Positions 17,716-27,380 are shown, counted from the first letter of the stretch. The stretch is DNA of 64,000 nucleotides from Parashewanella spongiae (GCF_004358345.1 NZ_CP037952.1:930001-994000); one strand, 5' to 3'. The notes: a model not told the origin generated them from the sequence alone. Numbers and translations: made by a program.

Positions 17716-19323
17716 TTGAGTAGAGAGTATATTCTTTGTTGGCGTTCAAACACGTTTGATTATAATGTAAATGATTTAAGTTTTAGTCGAATGGAGAGTT
17801 TAGTCGCTGATAAAAACAGTAAAGTGGTTAAGGTGTACTTTCAAAGAAATGAGGAAACTTCAAGTGACTTTGTTGAATTTAAAGTTAGCCATAAAAAAGG
17901 AGAATGGTCTGTTTCAAATGGGTCAGTCTTTGATTTTTTCAAATATAAAGAGATGAAAGCGCAATTAACTAAAGATTTAAAAAATGCTCAATTTAATTCT
18001 TATAAAAGTACCAGCGAGTTCTCAAAATTAAATAAAGGTCCTATTAAAGATCTCCTTCCAGAAGAGGGGGATGTTGACTCAGAAGAAACTTATGTGGATT
18101 TAGAGGAAATAGCAAAAAAAATTATAACACCTGAGTTACCTAGACGAGCTACTCCAAACTCTGCTACAGCTTCATTGTCTTCAAATAATACTTCTGTTGA
18201 TTTAAGTGCTGAAGGGAGCTCTGAAGCATCCGTTACTTCACGAAATAAACTTATTTATGCTACACGATTAGATGAAGCCTACAGGCATTATAGTCAAGCA
18301 GATTCTCGTCGAAATTCGATTTCTAGTATGTCAGTGAACTCCTCAACATCTTCGTCGCCGCAAAATAATGAGGTATTGCAGGGCTCCACTTCAACGCTAA
18401 CAGAAGCTTTTGATTTAAGTTCACCACAGCAAGGTGGAGTTGGTGACTTAACTCCAGCCACACCTCGAAAGCCTCTTTCAACAAAGTATGATTCAACTCG
18501 AGAATACGCTGCAGTAGGTTTGGTGAACCCTGATGAGGATTCAGAAACTGTCTTTGTAGAGTATATTGATAACTCAACTATAAAATCCGCAGAAAGAAAA
18601 AGAAAACGCCAAAATTCCAAAGGAGATTGTAGGCTTGTTGATCAAAAAATAATGAGTCTATACCCGAAAGAGTGTAAGTCAGTTGCTTTATGTGAACGGT
18701 CTATTGTGCCTCTGCCTTATTTATCAACCTATCTCCAATTAATACAACAAATTGACTTACCCAGGGTCGAGAAGCCCATTATGGTCATGCCCATTGGAAT
18801 TAGAGAGCGAGGTATGTTGCGCGAAGAGCATGTTGTAATTGCTGTCATTACACGAGATGGAATATATATCGTCGACTCTAAAAATAATGAAGACGATTAC
18901 AAACCTCCATTAGAGTTTTTAACAACCAGTTTTCAAAGTGTTTTTAATCGAACGGATTGTTCTCGCTATGCAGCATATACAGCAATTAACCTCATTCATA
19001 AACTCGATGAGCTAGCTCGTGAAAAGTTAACTGACTCAATTAACGTGGAGACAGTAGCTCAACAAATATTGCAAAATGCTTTAAAACGTGAAAAGAAAAG
19101 TAAACAAAGCCTCGATGGGCAATCATATGATGTTGTAACACCTGAGGATGTAGTCAAGTCGAGAAATGCGGCTAAGCTAGGTGAACTTGAAAAATTGGAT
19201 GATAAAAAAGAACGGCCGTTTAACGGCATTAAGTTTACTTTTGATAATATTCAAAACTTGGTTGTTAGCATTCCACCTCCTAAAAAAGAAGAACTAAGGA
19301 AAATATTTGATGACGTTGATTAA
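17716..19323 (+). CDS. Putative clan CE-like cysteine peptidase/acetyltransferase, paralogue 2
   Basis: 535 residues. The TTG start at 17716 is fixed by AAGGAGG five bases upstream. Residues 1-80 (ILCWRSNTF, SHKKGEWSVSNGSVFDFF) match the N-terminal domain of the preceding gene. Residues about 145-260 are Ser/Thr/Asn-rich and probably disordered. A basic cluster ERKRKRQ lies at about 293-299. Residues 330-428 repeat the catalytic-like domain: IMVMPIGIRERG, EEHVVIAVITRDGIYIVDSK, SFQSVFNRTDCSRYAAYTAI. Candidates His372, Asp387, Gln407 and Cys415 keep nearly the same spacing as in paralogue 1 (15, 20, 8 against 15, 19, 8). A charged tail follows. The layout (variable disordered linker, basic patch, clan CE-like domain) resembles secreted effectors, but no secretion genes are in the window. 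Function is unproven. Confidence 0.6.
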   Translation: MSREYILCWRSNTFDYNVNDLSFSRMESLVADKNSKVVKVYFQRNEETSSDFVEFKVSHKKGEWSVSNGSVFDFFKYKEMKAQLTKDLKNAQFNSYKSTSEFSKLNKGPIKDLLPEEGDVDSEETYVDLEEIAKKIITPELPRRATPNSATASLSSNNTSVDLSAEGSSEASVTSRNKLIYATRLDEAYRHYSQADSRRNSISSMSVNSSTSSSPQNNEVLQGSTSTLTEAFDLSSPQQGGVGDLTPATPRKPLSTKYDSTREYAAVGLVNPDEDSETVFVEYIDNSTIKSAERKRKRQNSKGDCRLVDQKIMSLYPKECKSVALCERSIVPLPYLSTYLQLIQQIDLPRVEKPIMVMPIGIRERGMLREEHVVIAVITRDGIYIVDSKNNEDDYKPPLEFLTTSFQSVFNRTDCSRYAAYTAINLIHKLDELAREKLTDSINVETVAQQILQNALKREKKSKQSLDGQSYDVVTPEDVVKSRNAAKLGELEKLDDKKERPFNGIKFTFDNIQNLVVSIPPPKKEELRKIFDDVD

Positions 19324-19345
19324 TCAATCAATATTTCTAGATTAC

Positions 19346-19663
19346 TAGGGGCTGTTGATCTTTCAGGATTAAATTTTGTGCTATTTGAGCATTCATCTGT
19401 TCAAGGCGTGAGCAGTGATGCTTAGCCATCTAAATGAGCTGGTCACAACACAGAACAGTGAATGCTCAAAAGCATCGAAAAAAGAGAGAGCGTAAATTGG
19501 TCGCTCTTTCTAAATAAAAGGTGCTGCGTTATCGTTTTCATATTTGGAAACGAAGTAACGACAGTTTTGTATGTCGATAATAACCAAACCTCACAAACTC
19601 TACCTTGCATAAAATAACCAATTTATCGCTGCAAAAACAATCACGAAAGATCAACAGACCCTA
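19346..19663. repeat. Family D element, inverted relative to the 13153 copy
   Basis: Ends TAGGGGCTGTTGATCTTTC and GAAAGATCAACAGACCCTA, flanked by TA. It contains the hairpin module at about 19549-19581. Its last bases CTA form the TAG stop codon of the neighbouring minus-strand GNAT gene. Confidence 0.85.
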
Positions 19664-20194
19664 AAGTAAAGCCTTCAGCATGAGAATTTCACAATTTGAG
19701 TGACCAGTATTTCCAATTCTTTGGTTAATTTCTTCAAAACCAAGTTTTTTATATAAATGATATGCACCTTTTAACACCGCAGTTGTTTCTAAATAACAAT
19801 GAGTAAAGCCTTTCATTTTGGCAAAATTCAAACAATGTTCAGATAGCTTTTGGCCTAGTCCAAGTCCTCGGGTATTTGATAAAAAATACATTTTTTGTAA
19901 TTCGCATACAGTTCGAACATCGTTCGATTCTATCGGCGAAATGCCAGCTCCACCCACTAGCTTACCTTGATATTCTATGACCCAATAGCCACTTACTTCA
20001 TTTTTATAGTAATGGCTTAAAGGCTTTTTGGCCAAATCAGACACTCCATAACCTTCATTTTCTGAAAATCCATATTCATTCGATACTAGTCTAATAATTT
20101 CCGCCATTTGCTCATTATCCTCAAGTGTTAACTGGCGGATAATAAAGCCATTGTGCTGATGTTTTGAGTTCATGTGTTCAAGATTACTTTTCAT
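19661..20194 (-). CDS. GNAT family N-acetyltransferase
   Basis: 177 residues. GNAT core features: FIIRQLTLEDNEQMAEI (first strand and helix), GYWVIEYQGKLVGGAGI, CELQKMYFLSNTRGLGLGQKL (acetyl-CoA pyrophosphate loop RGLGLG), and HCYLETTAVLKGAYHLYKKLGF. The substrate cannot be predicted. It overlaps the end of yjjX by 11 bases on the same strand, so the two are likely one transcript. Translation may instead start at the second Met (residue 8). The TAG stop is supplied by the end of a family D repeat, so the original C-terminus may have been slightly different. Confidence 0.85.
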   Translation of the reverse strand: MKSNLEHMNSKHQHNGFIIRQLTLEDNEQMAEIIRLVSNEYGFSENEGYGVSDLAKKPLSHYYKNEVSGYWVIEYQGKLVGGAGISPIESNDVRTVCELQKMYFLSNTRGLGLGQKLSEHCLNFAKMKGFTHCYLETTAVLKGAYHLYKKLGFEEINQRIGNTGHSNCEILMLKALL

Positions 20195-20726
20195 AAAGTG
20201 CTCGGTGAGTTATAGGAGCCATAGCCAGTGTGATCGCTTGTATATAGTTCGTTTCACGATTGGCAAGTTGATTGGTGAGCAACCCGATGGCACCACCTTT
20301 TTGTTTAATATTTTCAGTATTAAATAATTCGTCCATAACATGCCCAAGTTCCTGGCCCGCAACCAGTTGTCGATGAACAATATTAGGTAGTGGTAAGCAT
20401 GCACTTTTGGTAACAATTTGCTGTTTTTGGTGGCAGATAACGATATAAGCAAATGTTACAGGACCGTCTTGTGTGACGTCCAACCCACCTTCAATGGCAA
20501 CAAAATAATCGGCCTGATACAAAGCTTGGCAATGTGATACTCGATTTAGAGCACCTTGTCGAGTTTCTTGGGCTGTCATGGGTTGATCAGCAACATTCGA
20601 CGGAGCATCTACTCCTTGTGTATTAATCAGAACATTTGGAAAGTAGGCTTCGAATACGGCTTTGGTAGCATTGACCTTTACAGGGTTTAATGAACCGACA
20701 ATAACTTTTATTGAATTTAATGACAT
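20184..20726 (-). CDS. yjjX: Inosine/xanthosine triphosphatase (YjjX family)
   Basis: 180 residues, full length. It shows the family pattern VIVGSLNPVKVNATKAVFEAYFP at the start, GVDAPSNVADQPMTAQETRQGA, DYFVAIEGGLD and a C-terminal GGAIGLLTNQLANRE. YjjX hydrolyses non-canonical purine NTPs (ITP, XTP), keeping them out of nucleic acids. Cytosolic. It is followed on the same strand by an overlapping GNAT gene. Confidence 0.9.
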   Translation of the reverse strand: MSLNSIKVIVGSLNPVKVNATKAVFEAYFPNVLINTQGVDAPSNVADQPMTAQETRQGALNRVSHCQALYQADYFVAIEGGLDVTQDGPVTFAYIVICHQKQQIVTKSACLPLPNIVHRQLVAGQELGHVMDELFNTENIKQKGGAIGLLTNQLANRETNYIQAITLAMAPITHRALYEK

Positions 20727-20909
20727 TAACAGAAGTCGTGATTAGAAATTTGTACTTTAATACAAACTCTTGGTTGGAAAAAGGTAAATGTTTATCTGAT
20801 AAGTTTTGTAGTGAAAAGAAAAGCAATTCAACAGCATCATTTTGAAAACCTACTAAATTCACATATTATGGAAGAAGTTTATTGTATTTTAAGGTGTGTT
20901 GTTCTTTCT

Positions 20910-21815
20910 ATGAAACGTATTAGCCTAGTTATTATTAGTTTGTTGATAAGCCTACCAAGTCAGGCACTTGTGTATTCATTGCCTGAAGACGGTAGTCGAT
21001 TAGTTGGCCATAATGAGACTTATATCGTCCCTAATGGAAAATTACCTTTAGAAGCCATTGCAGATAAATTTCAACTTGGATTGACAAATATTATGCAAGC
21101 TAATCCTGGGGTCGATCCATTCTTACCAAGGCCGGGTACTCAACTGACTATCCCTCATCAGTTAATTTTGCCAGATGCACCTCATAAAGGAATTATCATT
21201 AATTTAGCTGAAATGCGCTTGTACTATTACCCTAAAGGCGACAAAACGGTTGAAGTTTATCCGATTGGCATTGGAGAAGTCGGGCGAGATACGCCTGAAA
21301 ACTGGGTAACTCGAGTGTATCGTAAAAAAGAAAATCCTACATGGACACCTACAGCTCAAACTAAAGCCGATCACGCTGCCAAAGGTGACATACTCCCAGA
21401 TGTTTGGCCTGCAGGCCCTGATAATCCTATGGGATTGTTTGCACTGTACATTGGTAATTTATATGCGATTCATGGGACCAACGCGAGTTTCGGTATTGGC
21501 CTTAGAGTAAGTCATGGCTGCGTGCGCTTAAGAAATAACGACATTGAAGAAGTATTTAAAAAAGTGCCAATAGGCACACGGGTGCAATTTATCAATAATC
21601 CCGTTAAGGTTGCCGTTACCCCTGATGGACATCGCTTTATCGAGGTACATGAACCGCTTTCTAAATCCATTGAAGATTACGAGTCTAATGACGTATTACC
21701 GCTTGAGTTTACTCAAAAAGTAAAACGGTTTCTTGCGAACTCTGAGACGGATTCTTCATTGTTAAAGCAAGTGCTAGAGCAAAGAAGTGGAATGCCTGTT
21801 AGGGTTGATGAGTGA
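20910..21815 (+). CDS. Periplasmic L,D-transpeptidase (YkuD domain)
   Basis: 301 residues from the ATG at 20910, chosen because it begins a clear Sec signal ([20 protein letters not shown]). The frame is open 33 codons further up, without signal-like sequence. Residues about 30-90 are LysM-like ([35 protein letters not shown]). The YkuD catalytic core runs about 95-235 and ends [20 protein letters not shown], with the catalytic Cys in SHGCVRL. It resembles YbiS/ErfK/YcfS-type enzymes, which attach Braun lipoprotein to peptidoglycan or make 3-3 cross-links. The specific role is not decidable here. Confidence 0.9.
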   Translation: MKRISLVIISLLISLPSQALVYSLPEDGSRLVGHNETYIVPNGKLPLEAIADKFQLGLTNIMQANPGVDPFLPRPGTQLTIPHQLILPDAPHKGIIINLAEMRLYYYPKGDKTVEVYPIGIGEVGRDTPENWVTRVYRKKENPTWTPTAQTKADHAAKGDILPDVWPAGPDNPMGLFALYIGNLYAIHGTNASFGIGLRVSHGCVRLRNNDIEEVFKKVPIGTRVQFINNPVKVAVTPDGHRFIEVHEPLSKSIEDYESNDVLPLEFTQKVKRFLANSETDSSLLKQVLEQRSGMPVRVDE

Positions 21816-21929
21816 TTCATTTTAAATTGAAACTAACTGATTTTATTTTTAACAAATTTGTTTTTGGTAATTTTTTAGGGTTTAAATATTTCAAGTATGG
21901 ATAGTAAGTTCACAATTCAAAGGAGTGAT

Positions 21930-22382
21930 ATGAAAATAGTATTGGTTTTTAGTACGTTATTTTTGTCAGCATGTAATGGTGTAGTAAAAGAGCCAGTTCA
22001 AGGCTCTTCAAGTGATAGGCACCAAGTCACTCGATTGCCAAATAAAGCATCCACTAGTCAGGCTCTCTATAACTTGTACTTTAACGGTGCTGTGTTTGAA
22101 TCTAATAGTCGTCGTTTGGTTTCTGGTCAGCGAGTGTTTAACAAATCTATGGGTGAATACGGTGTAGTTAAAGGCGAGTTAATTGTTGTTAGTTCAAAAC
22201 ACCCTAGAGCAGTGCTTGATGACAAAATGGAAATACGAAAAATAGCTGAAGATACTTGGAAAGTTCAAGTGAGTTCGAGCCAAAATGTATATCAACTATA
22301 TCGTGAATTACTGAATCAGGCTTTGAAAGTAGAGATATCTGTCGATTATAGCTCTATGGGTCGGACTAACATAGTGATGTAA
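21930..22382 (+). CDS. Small putative lipoprotein of unknown function
   Basis: 150 residues from the ATG at 21930, picked because AAAGGAG lies 7-13 bases upstream and the protein then starts with a lipoprotein signal, MKIVLVFSTLFLSAC (lipobox LSAC). The mature part has no motif I recognise. It contains a charged stretch and the phrase VYQLYRELLNQALKVEISVDY. Probably anchored to a membrane facing the periplasm. It stands alone between the L,D-transpeptidase gene and a shared terminator. Confidence 0.7.
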   Translation: MKIVLVFSTLFLSACNGVVKEPVQGSSSDRHQVTRLPNKASTSQALYNLYFNGAVFESNSRRLVSGQRVFNKSMGEYGVVKGELIVVSSKHPRAVLDDKMEIRKIAEDTWKVQVSSSQNVYQLYRELLNQALKVEISVDYSSMGRTNIVM

Positions 22383-22411
22383 CGACTAATAGAAAGTAAA
22401 TTTGAAAAAAT

Positions 22412-22439
22412 AAAACCACCTATCATTAGGTGGTTTTAT
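22412..22439. terminator. Bidirectional terminator between the lipoprotein and M36 protease genes
   Basis: AAAACCACCT, 6-base loop, AGGTGGTTTT. A and T runs on both sides serve the convergent genes. Confidence 0.85.
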
Positions 22440-22460
22440 AGTTAGAGGGATAGCTAAAAC

Positions 22461-25400
22461 TTAATTTTTTCTACGGCGTAAGAAAGCTATTGGAGTTAAC
22501 AGTAATGCCAACCAACCAAGGGAGCCACTAGAGCTTCTATTTTCATTGTCTGTTGGTGTTACAACAGCTGCAGGAATATCTCTTACTTTCACATCAACTG
22601 TCGAAACAACATCGCTTGTACCGTCATTAACTGTTAGTTCGAACGTAAGTTGATTAACAGCTTCGTTGACTTCTGGGGCAGTAAATGTAATTTCAGGAGT
22701 GTTATTTGCTGAAATTGACGCTTCAGTACCGACAGTTTGCTTCCATGAATATGTCAATTCATCACCAGCGTTTGCATCTATTGCAGTCGCTGTTAATGTA
22801 ACTGATTCACCTTCTTGAACATCCCCAGCACTCGTTTTAATCACGACATTGGGTAAGCGATTGTCACAGGCAATGGTATGTCCAGCAACTTGATCATGAA
22901 ATACTGAAGTGGTGATGTTTGTGAGTGAAACATTATCAATAAACCAGCCAAACTCGTTGCTGTTTTGATCAGTAACAAGACGGAAGCGGAATTTGACTTG
23001 GTTACCATTTAAGCCTGTGCCAAAATTAATGCTTTCACTACCACCTGGAAATGAAGCAAAACCTGTAAACGCTTCACGTTCTGGCAATAGATTTCTCAAC
23101 TCTCCATCGTAACCAGTGCCTTCAAACGTTCCGCCGACCTCTGTAACGTCAACCCATTCACCATTGTTTATGCTGATTTCAACAACACCACCGTCCCAGC
23201 CATCTTCGATTTCATAGTAATGATCCCAACTAATTTTAAAGTCACCACCGAAGCCAACAGAAAATGCTTTTGTTTCAAGTGCGACATCTGATTCAAAGCC
23301 GTTATTGTTGATGAGCAAATAATCTTGCTCAGCCCAAGGGAAAAGGAATGAAAAGCGATCATCAGTAACTGAGGTGCCCTTAGCGGAATCACCACCTTGA
23401 TAAATCGTTTCTACAAAATCTTTAAGACCAGCAAATCCATTTACACCACTTACTGATGAATTATTATTTACTGCTTTCTCTTTGAAATCATAGTTAACAG
23501 GCAAATCTACAAAATATTCTGGAGCAACAGTGTCTTCGCCTTCAACAGGGAGTTGCAGCCTTAAAGTCAAGTTGTCGCCGTTTCCAGCACGATCAATCTT
23601 AAATTCAAGTGGTTTACTTGTAGTGTTATTAAGCACACTGAGGTTCTCGAATACGACTTTTCCTTCATTAGAAAAAGTGACGTCATGATCGCTCACAACT
23701 TCTACGGTAGCCTCTAATTTTTCGATGGATGATGCACCACGATTCTTGACTGTAAAGCTAACTGTACCTGTTTCACCTTGATCTAATACATTATCGTTAG
23801 TGCAATAACCGACAGTAAGGCCTTCGTAATTTGTATTCAACTCATGGCTCTCACCTGTTATAGATGAACCTTCAGTTTTGAATGATTCAACAACGTTTGA
23901 ATGAGTGATATCGTCACGAGCAGGAGATTGAGCACCAATTCCCATGCCACGGCGTGCAAATGCTTTTAATATGACTTGGTAATCTTCTTCATCACTGGCT
24001 AAAGCTGATGCTAGTAATGCGTCACGAGCTTCGGTATAAGTTGGTGCAATTGGAGTAAGTTTGTAACCTGCAACTAAGTATTCCATCATCCTACTTTTGG
24101 CTTCAGAATAAGTATGGCGCTCATCGTTAACTAAGCCAACAAAACTATCCCAAAGCATAGCAGCCCAAGGCTCGCCAGCATCATGGACTTCAGCACTACC
24201 ATTTTCCAGTTGGAATACATTTGGAGATGAAGCAGATACATCTTTAAAGGTTAATGGATTTATGTCCATATCCGTTGAGTATGGGAAATTACGAATGCCG
24301 CTATAAAAAGAAGAAACGTAAGATGTCGCTGCATACGGTTTTTGTAACTTATCGTTTCCTACAATGCTTAAGTCACTTTCTTCAGATAATAATAAAAGTG
24401 CATGGAAATCACCCCATCCTTCGCCCATCGAGCGACCTTGATTGTTGATCAAGCCATTACCATTTCCGACAAGACGATTACTGATGTAATGTCCCCATTC
24501 ATGAGCGACAATACCGTTATCCCAAGAACTGCCTTTGTATAACTTATCATCGAACATCGAAACAGTAACTGTCTCACCATCTTCAATCATTTGATATATT
24601 TTCTGGCCATCATTAAGTGATAATCCCATTGTTGGGATGGATGGGTCATCAAGATCCGGATCTGCGCCTACTGGTGCTGGTTCTGTGGTACCTCTGTTGT
24701 TCACAATAATTGCTGCAATTGCGCCAGCTTTCTCAGCTTCTGCAGCTTTTGTTTCAAAAGAACATACGCCACGATTAATTATCGCTATTTTTCCTAGGAT
24801 AGCATTAGGATTTTCTAATGTGGTACAGCCATCAGAAGCTTCATCAACCGAATCTGTTACTCTGACAACTTCAGCGGTAATATTAAATTGCCCCTTACCG
24901 AATGAAGCCCTTTGAGTCGATGACAAAAGCGTGTTGTCACCAGCAGTGATAGAAATGCCATAATCTTCACCAACAACAGCATCTTTACTATCAAAAAGAT
25001 ACATTTGCATTCTTGGTGAGCCACCATCAGCTGGCGTTGACATATTTGCATTATTAAAGCCTGAGTTATCTTGTACTTCAGCTCTAATAGGATCACCTTC
25101 CACGCCACCTCGTCCATAGTTTGATTCTTGTGCGTTTCCAGAAGATTCATCAAAGCCGTGATCATAAAATTGATCGTGAAGGTAATTATTGAGATAGAAC
25201 AGGTTTACGATGGCAGCATTTCTGTTGTTAATTGAGTTTTCACGTTCGTCTACATTGTATGCATAGTCGAAAGTTTTATCAGAGTTTGTCGTTGCTGCAA
25301 AATCTCCTGCACTAAAACCATCAGGTGCGATAGCATCGACATATGCACTCACATTGTTACCAAAAGTTGTTGTCGCATCTTCAGCTAACCACGGATCTTG

Positions 25401-26381
25401 AGTGCTAATTGGACCGTGAGCTAGGTTAACAAGAGGAGCACTTAAATACTCACTGGAATCAATTTGGTCTGAGCTTGTCGCTGGAATAACATTCCCATGA
25501 GGACTATCCCATGGCGCACCAGATTCGTTTGCATAGACGCGATAGTTAAAATCACTGTCTTTCGCAGTCATGTTATTTTTGAAAAGAATTTTATTGTCAG
25601 AACTGCTTACAACGAATGAATAATAATCGCTATCAACTGAATTTTTAGATGCAACTTCTAATTCAACATAGTGGGCTTTGACTAATTTGTTATTGAGTTC
25701 GATATATACCTTTTTGGTTCTTGGTGTACCAATAACTTTTTTGTTTGTATTCAATTCGTCAGCAACGAACATTGAATATTTACCAATTGATTCGGTTGAC
25801 GTTAAATTTATGTTTTCAACACCAACTGCTTTAGCTGCGGTTTTTACGGCTGATATTGGATTACTGAATGATTCAGTAAAGCCTTTCAAGCTTGTACCAA
25901 CAGCGGCAGTTGAAGCCGACATACTTCCTGACGATGCAACCAGATTATAGCTTTTGTCCATAAGGATACTGAACTTCTTATTGAATACTTCAATACCATT
26001 TAATTCTTGAGCATAAGTCGCAACTGTAGGCCCACTTTTCGCGGTATGCATGCTCGATAAAACTGGACGAAGTTGGCTATCTTTTTCACTTGAGAAGCCT
26101 GTGAGTTTGTTTAAATAAAAGTCAGCAGCTGCAGAAGTTTGTATGTCTGCTTTTAAGGCGCTCACATTCGGCTTAGTTACGCCTTTTTTAGCCCACTGAA
26201 ATGTAATTTCTCCTTTATCATTATGATGATCTTCCAATGGCTTTATATTCTGATTACTCATCTTTGTTACACTTGTTTTTGAAAGTGAACTTAATGAAGA
26301 GTTAACGGATTGATTGTTTTCTGAATGAGCAGTACTACTCAGCAGTGCTGCAGATATGGCGAGCGCGAGTTTTGTTTTCAC
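22461..26381 (-). CDS. Secreted M36 (fungalysin-type) metalloprotease with GlyGly-CTERM tail
   Basis: 1306 residues. Signal peptide MKTKLALAISAALLSSTAHS, then an FTP-like propeptide region to about 270. The M36 catalytic domain has HEWGH near residues 627-631, and a PA domain (about 480-580, CSFETKAAEAEKAGAIAAIIVNN) is inserted within it. Further out come an Ig/CARDB-like segment, a jelly-roll region (about 960-1190) and a PKD-type repeat (VTLTATAIDANAGDELTYSW). The C-terminus SSSGSLGWLALLLTPIAFLRRRKN-like tail is a GlyGly-CTERM signal: small residues, one membrane helix, basic end. Proteins with it are usually exported by type II secretion and processed by rhombosortase. It probably degrades extracellular protein. 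Monocistronic. Confidence 0.93.
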   Translation of the reverse strand: MKTKLALAISAALLSSTAHSENNQSVNSSLSSLSKTSVTKMSNQNIKPLEDHHNDKGEITFQWAKKGVTKPNVSALKADIQTSAAADFYLNKLTGFSSEKDSQLRPVLSSMHTAKSGPTVATYAQELNGIEVFNKKFSILMDKSYNLVASSGSMSASTAAVGTSLKGFTESFSNPISAVKTAAKAVGVENINLTSTESIGKYSMFVADELNTNKKVIGTPRTKKVYIELNNKLVKAHYVELEVASKNSVDSDYYSFVVSSSDNKILFKNNMTAKDSDFNYRVYANESGAPWDSPHGNVIPATSSDQIDSSEYLSAPLVNLAHGPISTQDPWLAEDATTTFGNNVSAYVDAIAPDGFSAGDFAATTNSDKTFDYAYNVDERENSINNRNAAIVNLFYLNNYLHDQFYDHGFDESSGNAQESNYGRGGVEGDPIRAEVQDNSGFNNANMSTPADGGSPRMQMYLFDSKDAVVGEDYGISITAGDNTLLSSTQRASFGKGQFNITAEVVRVTDSVDEASDGCTTLENPNAILGKIAIINRGVCSFETKAAEAEKAGAIAAIIVNNRGTTEPAPVGADPDLDDPSIPTMGLSLNDGQKIYQMIEDGETVTVSMFDDKLYKGSSWDNGIVAHEWGHYISNRLVGNGNGLINNQGRSMGEGWGDFHALLLLSEESDLSIVGNDKLQKPYAATSYVSSFYSGIRNFPYSTDMDINPLTFKDVSASSPNVFQLENGSAEVHDAGEPWAAMLWDSFVGLVNDERHTYSEAKSRMMEYLVAGYKLTPIAPTYTEARDALLASALASDEEDYQVILKAFARRGMGIGAQSPARDDITHSNVVESFKTEGSSITGESHELNTNYEGLTVGYCTNDNVLDQGETGTVSFTVKNRGASSIEKLEATVEVVSDHDVTFSNEGKVVFENLSVLNNTTSKPLEFKIDRAGNGDNLTLRLQLPVEGEDTVAPEYFVDLPVNYDFKEKAVNNNSSVSGVNGFAGLKDFVETIYQGGDSAKGTSVTDDRFSFLFPWAEQDYLLINNNGFESDVALETKAFSVGFGGDFKISWDHYYEIEDGWDGGVVEISINNGEWVDVTEVGGTFEGTGYDGELRNLLPEREAFTGFASFPGGSESINFGTGLNGNQVKFRFRLVTDQNSNEFGWFIDNVSLTNITTSVFHDQVAGHTIACDNRLPNVVIKTSAGDVQEGESVTLTATAIDANAGDELTYSWKQTVGTEASISANNTPEITFTAPEVNEAVNQLTFELTVNDGTSDVVSTVDVKVRDIPAAVVTPTDNENRSSSGSLGWLALLLTPIAFLRRRKN

Positions 26382-26702
26382 AACTATTTTTCCTTGTCAA
26401 CAGGAGATACGACGTTGTTAAAGGTCAATATCAAACATTTATTTATTGTTTTTAAGTGCTAAATACAGTTTTCATCCTCGAGAACCGTTAACACTTAAAT
26501 ATTTCTAACATATAGAGCTGCTTTGTGTAATCTTTATTTCACAAAAAATTCACATTCGCGCTGGGTAAGAGAGTAAAAAGTAAAATTTTACTTTTTACGA
26601 TATCTAAAACTATAAACTCAGCAATTAGTTACAAAAAAAACGCTCTAAAACTGAGCGCGTGAAAGTTATTATGTTAAAAATGTTAATAAATGTTAATAAA
26701 TG
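26382..26702. promoter_or_regulatory. Upstream region of the M36 protease with rluA terminator and short repeats
   Basis: 321 bases. It holds the M36 promoter (not pinned down), the rluA terminator at 26633-26658, and a 10-bp near-perfect repeat, AAATGTTAAT three times at about 26678-26702, overlapping the end of rluA. No other gene. Confidence 0.5.
26633..26658 (-). terminator. Rho-independent terminator of rluA
   Basis: On the minus strand: CGCTCAGTTTTAGAGCG followed by eight T. Confidence 0.8.
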
Positions 26703-27380
26703 TTACTGCGAAGGTGAGGTGTTTAAAAAAGGTACTAATGTTGAAAAGGTTTGCAAAGCTTGAGAATAAGGATGGGTAAAATTCAAAGACGTTGCATGTA
26801 ATTGCAATCTTGAGCTTAGGCTTTTGGCTAATGGATCGGCATAAAACCCATCACCAAGGATTGGGTGTCCGATCGCCATCATGTGAACACGTAGTTGATG
26901 AGAGCGCCCTGTAATCGGCGTTAGTTTCACCAGTGTCGAACGTTTACCATAGCTCACTGCTTCAACGTAAGTAAGTGATGGTTTGCCAACTGTGTGATCG
27001 ACTTTTTGCTTGGGACGATTAGGCCAATCACAAATTAACGGTAAATCTACTTTGTCAATTTTTGAGCTTACATGCCCAGCAACTCGTGCATAATAGACTT
27101 TTTGTGTTTCCCTTTCTCTAAATTGTCTTTTGAGTTCGCTTTCTGCTTTTTTGCGTAGTGCAACGACCATCACACCTGAAGTCGCCATATCTAATCGGTG
27201 TACGATTTGTGCATTTGGAAACAAACTGCGCACACGACTGTATATGCTGTCAGAATGCTTTGGGTCTCGTCCAGGGACGGATAACAATCCTGCTGGCTTG
27301 TTTACGACCATAATATCTTTATCTTGGTGTAAAATATCCAACCAAGGCACTTTAGGAGGGTTATATACAAAATTAGGCAT
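26703..27380 (-). CDS. rluA: Dual-specificity pseudouridine synthase RluA (23S U746 / tRNA U32)
   Basis: 225 residues when started at MPNFVYNPPKVPWL, which aligns with the E. coli RluA start. The frame is open 19 codons further but that part does not look conserved. The catalytic motif is HRLDMATSGV (Asp nucleophile), and DLPLICDWPNRPKQKV and PITGRSHQLRVHM are strongly RluA-like. The enzyme makes pseudouridine at position 746 of 23S rRNA and 32 of several tRNAs. No S4 domain, as expected for RluA. It is divergent from nqrA. Confidence 0.93.
   Translation of the reverse strand: MPNFVYNPPKVPWLDILHQDKDIMVVNKPAGLLSVPGRDPKHSDSIYSRVRSLFPNAQIVHRLDMATSGVMVVALRKKAESELKRQFRERETQKVYYARVAGHVSSKIDKVDLPLICDWPNRPKQKVDHTVGKPSLTYVEAVSYGKRSTLVKLTPITGRSHQLRVHMMAIGHPILGDGFYADPLAKSLSSRLQLHATSLNFTHPYSQALQTFSTLVPFLNTSPSQ

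Noticed and set aside
16397-19323. Paralogue pair as a toxin-antitoxin or restriction system
   Set aside because: Both are large, share the same two domains and have no DNA-binding or nuclease motif; antitoxin-like features are absent.
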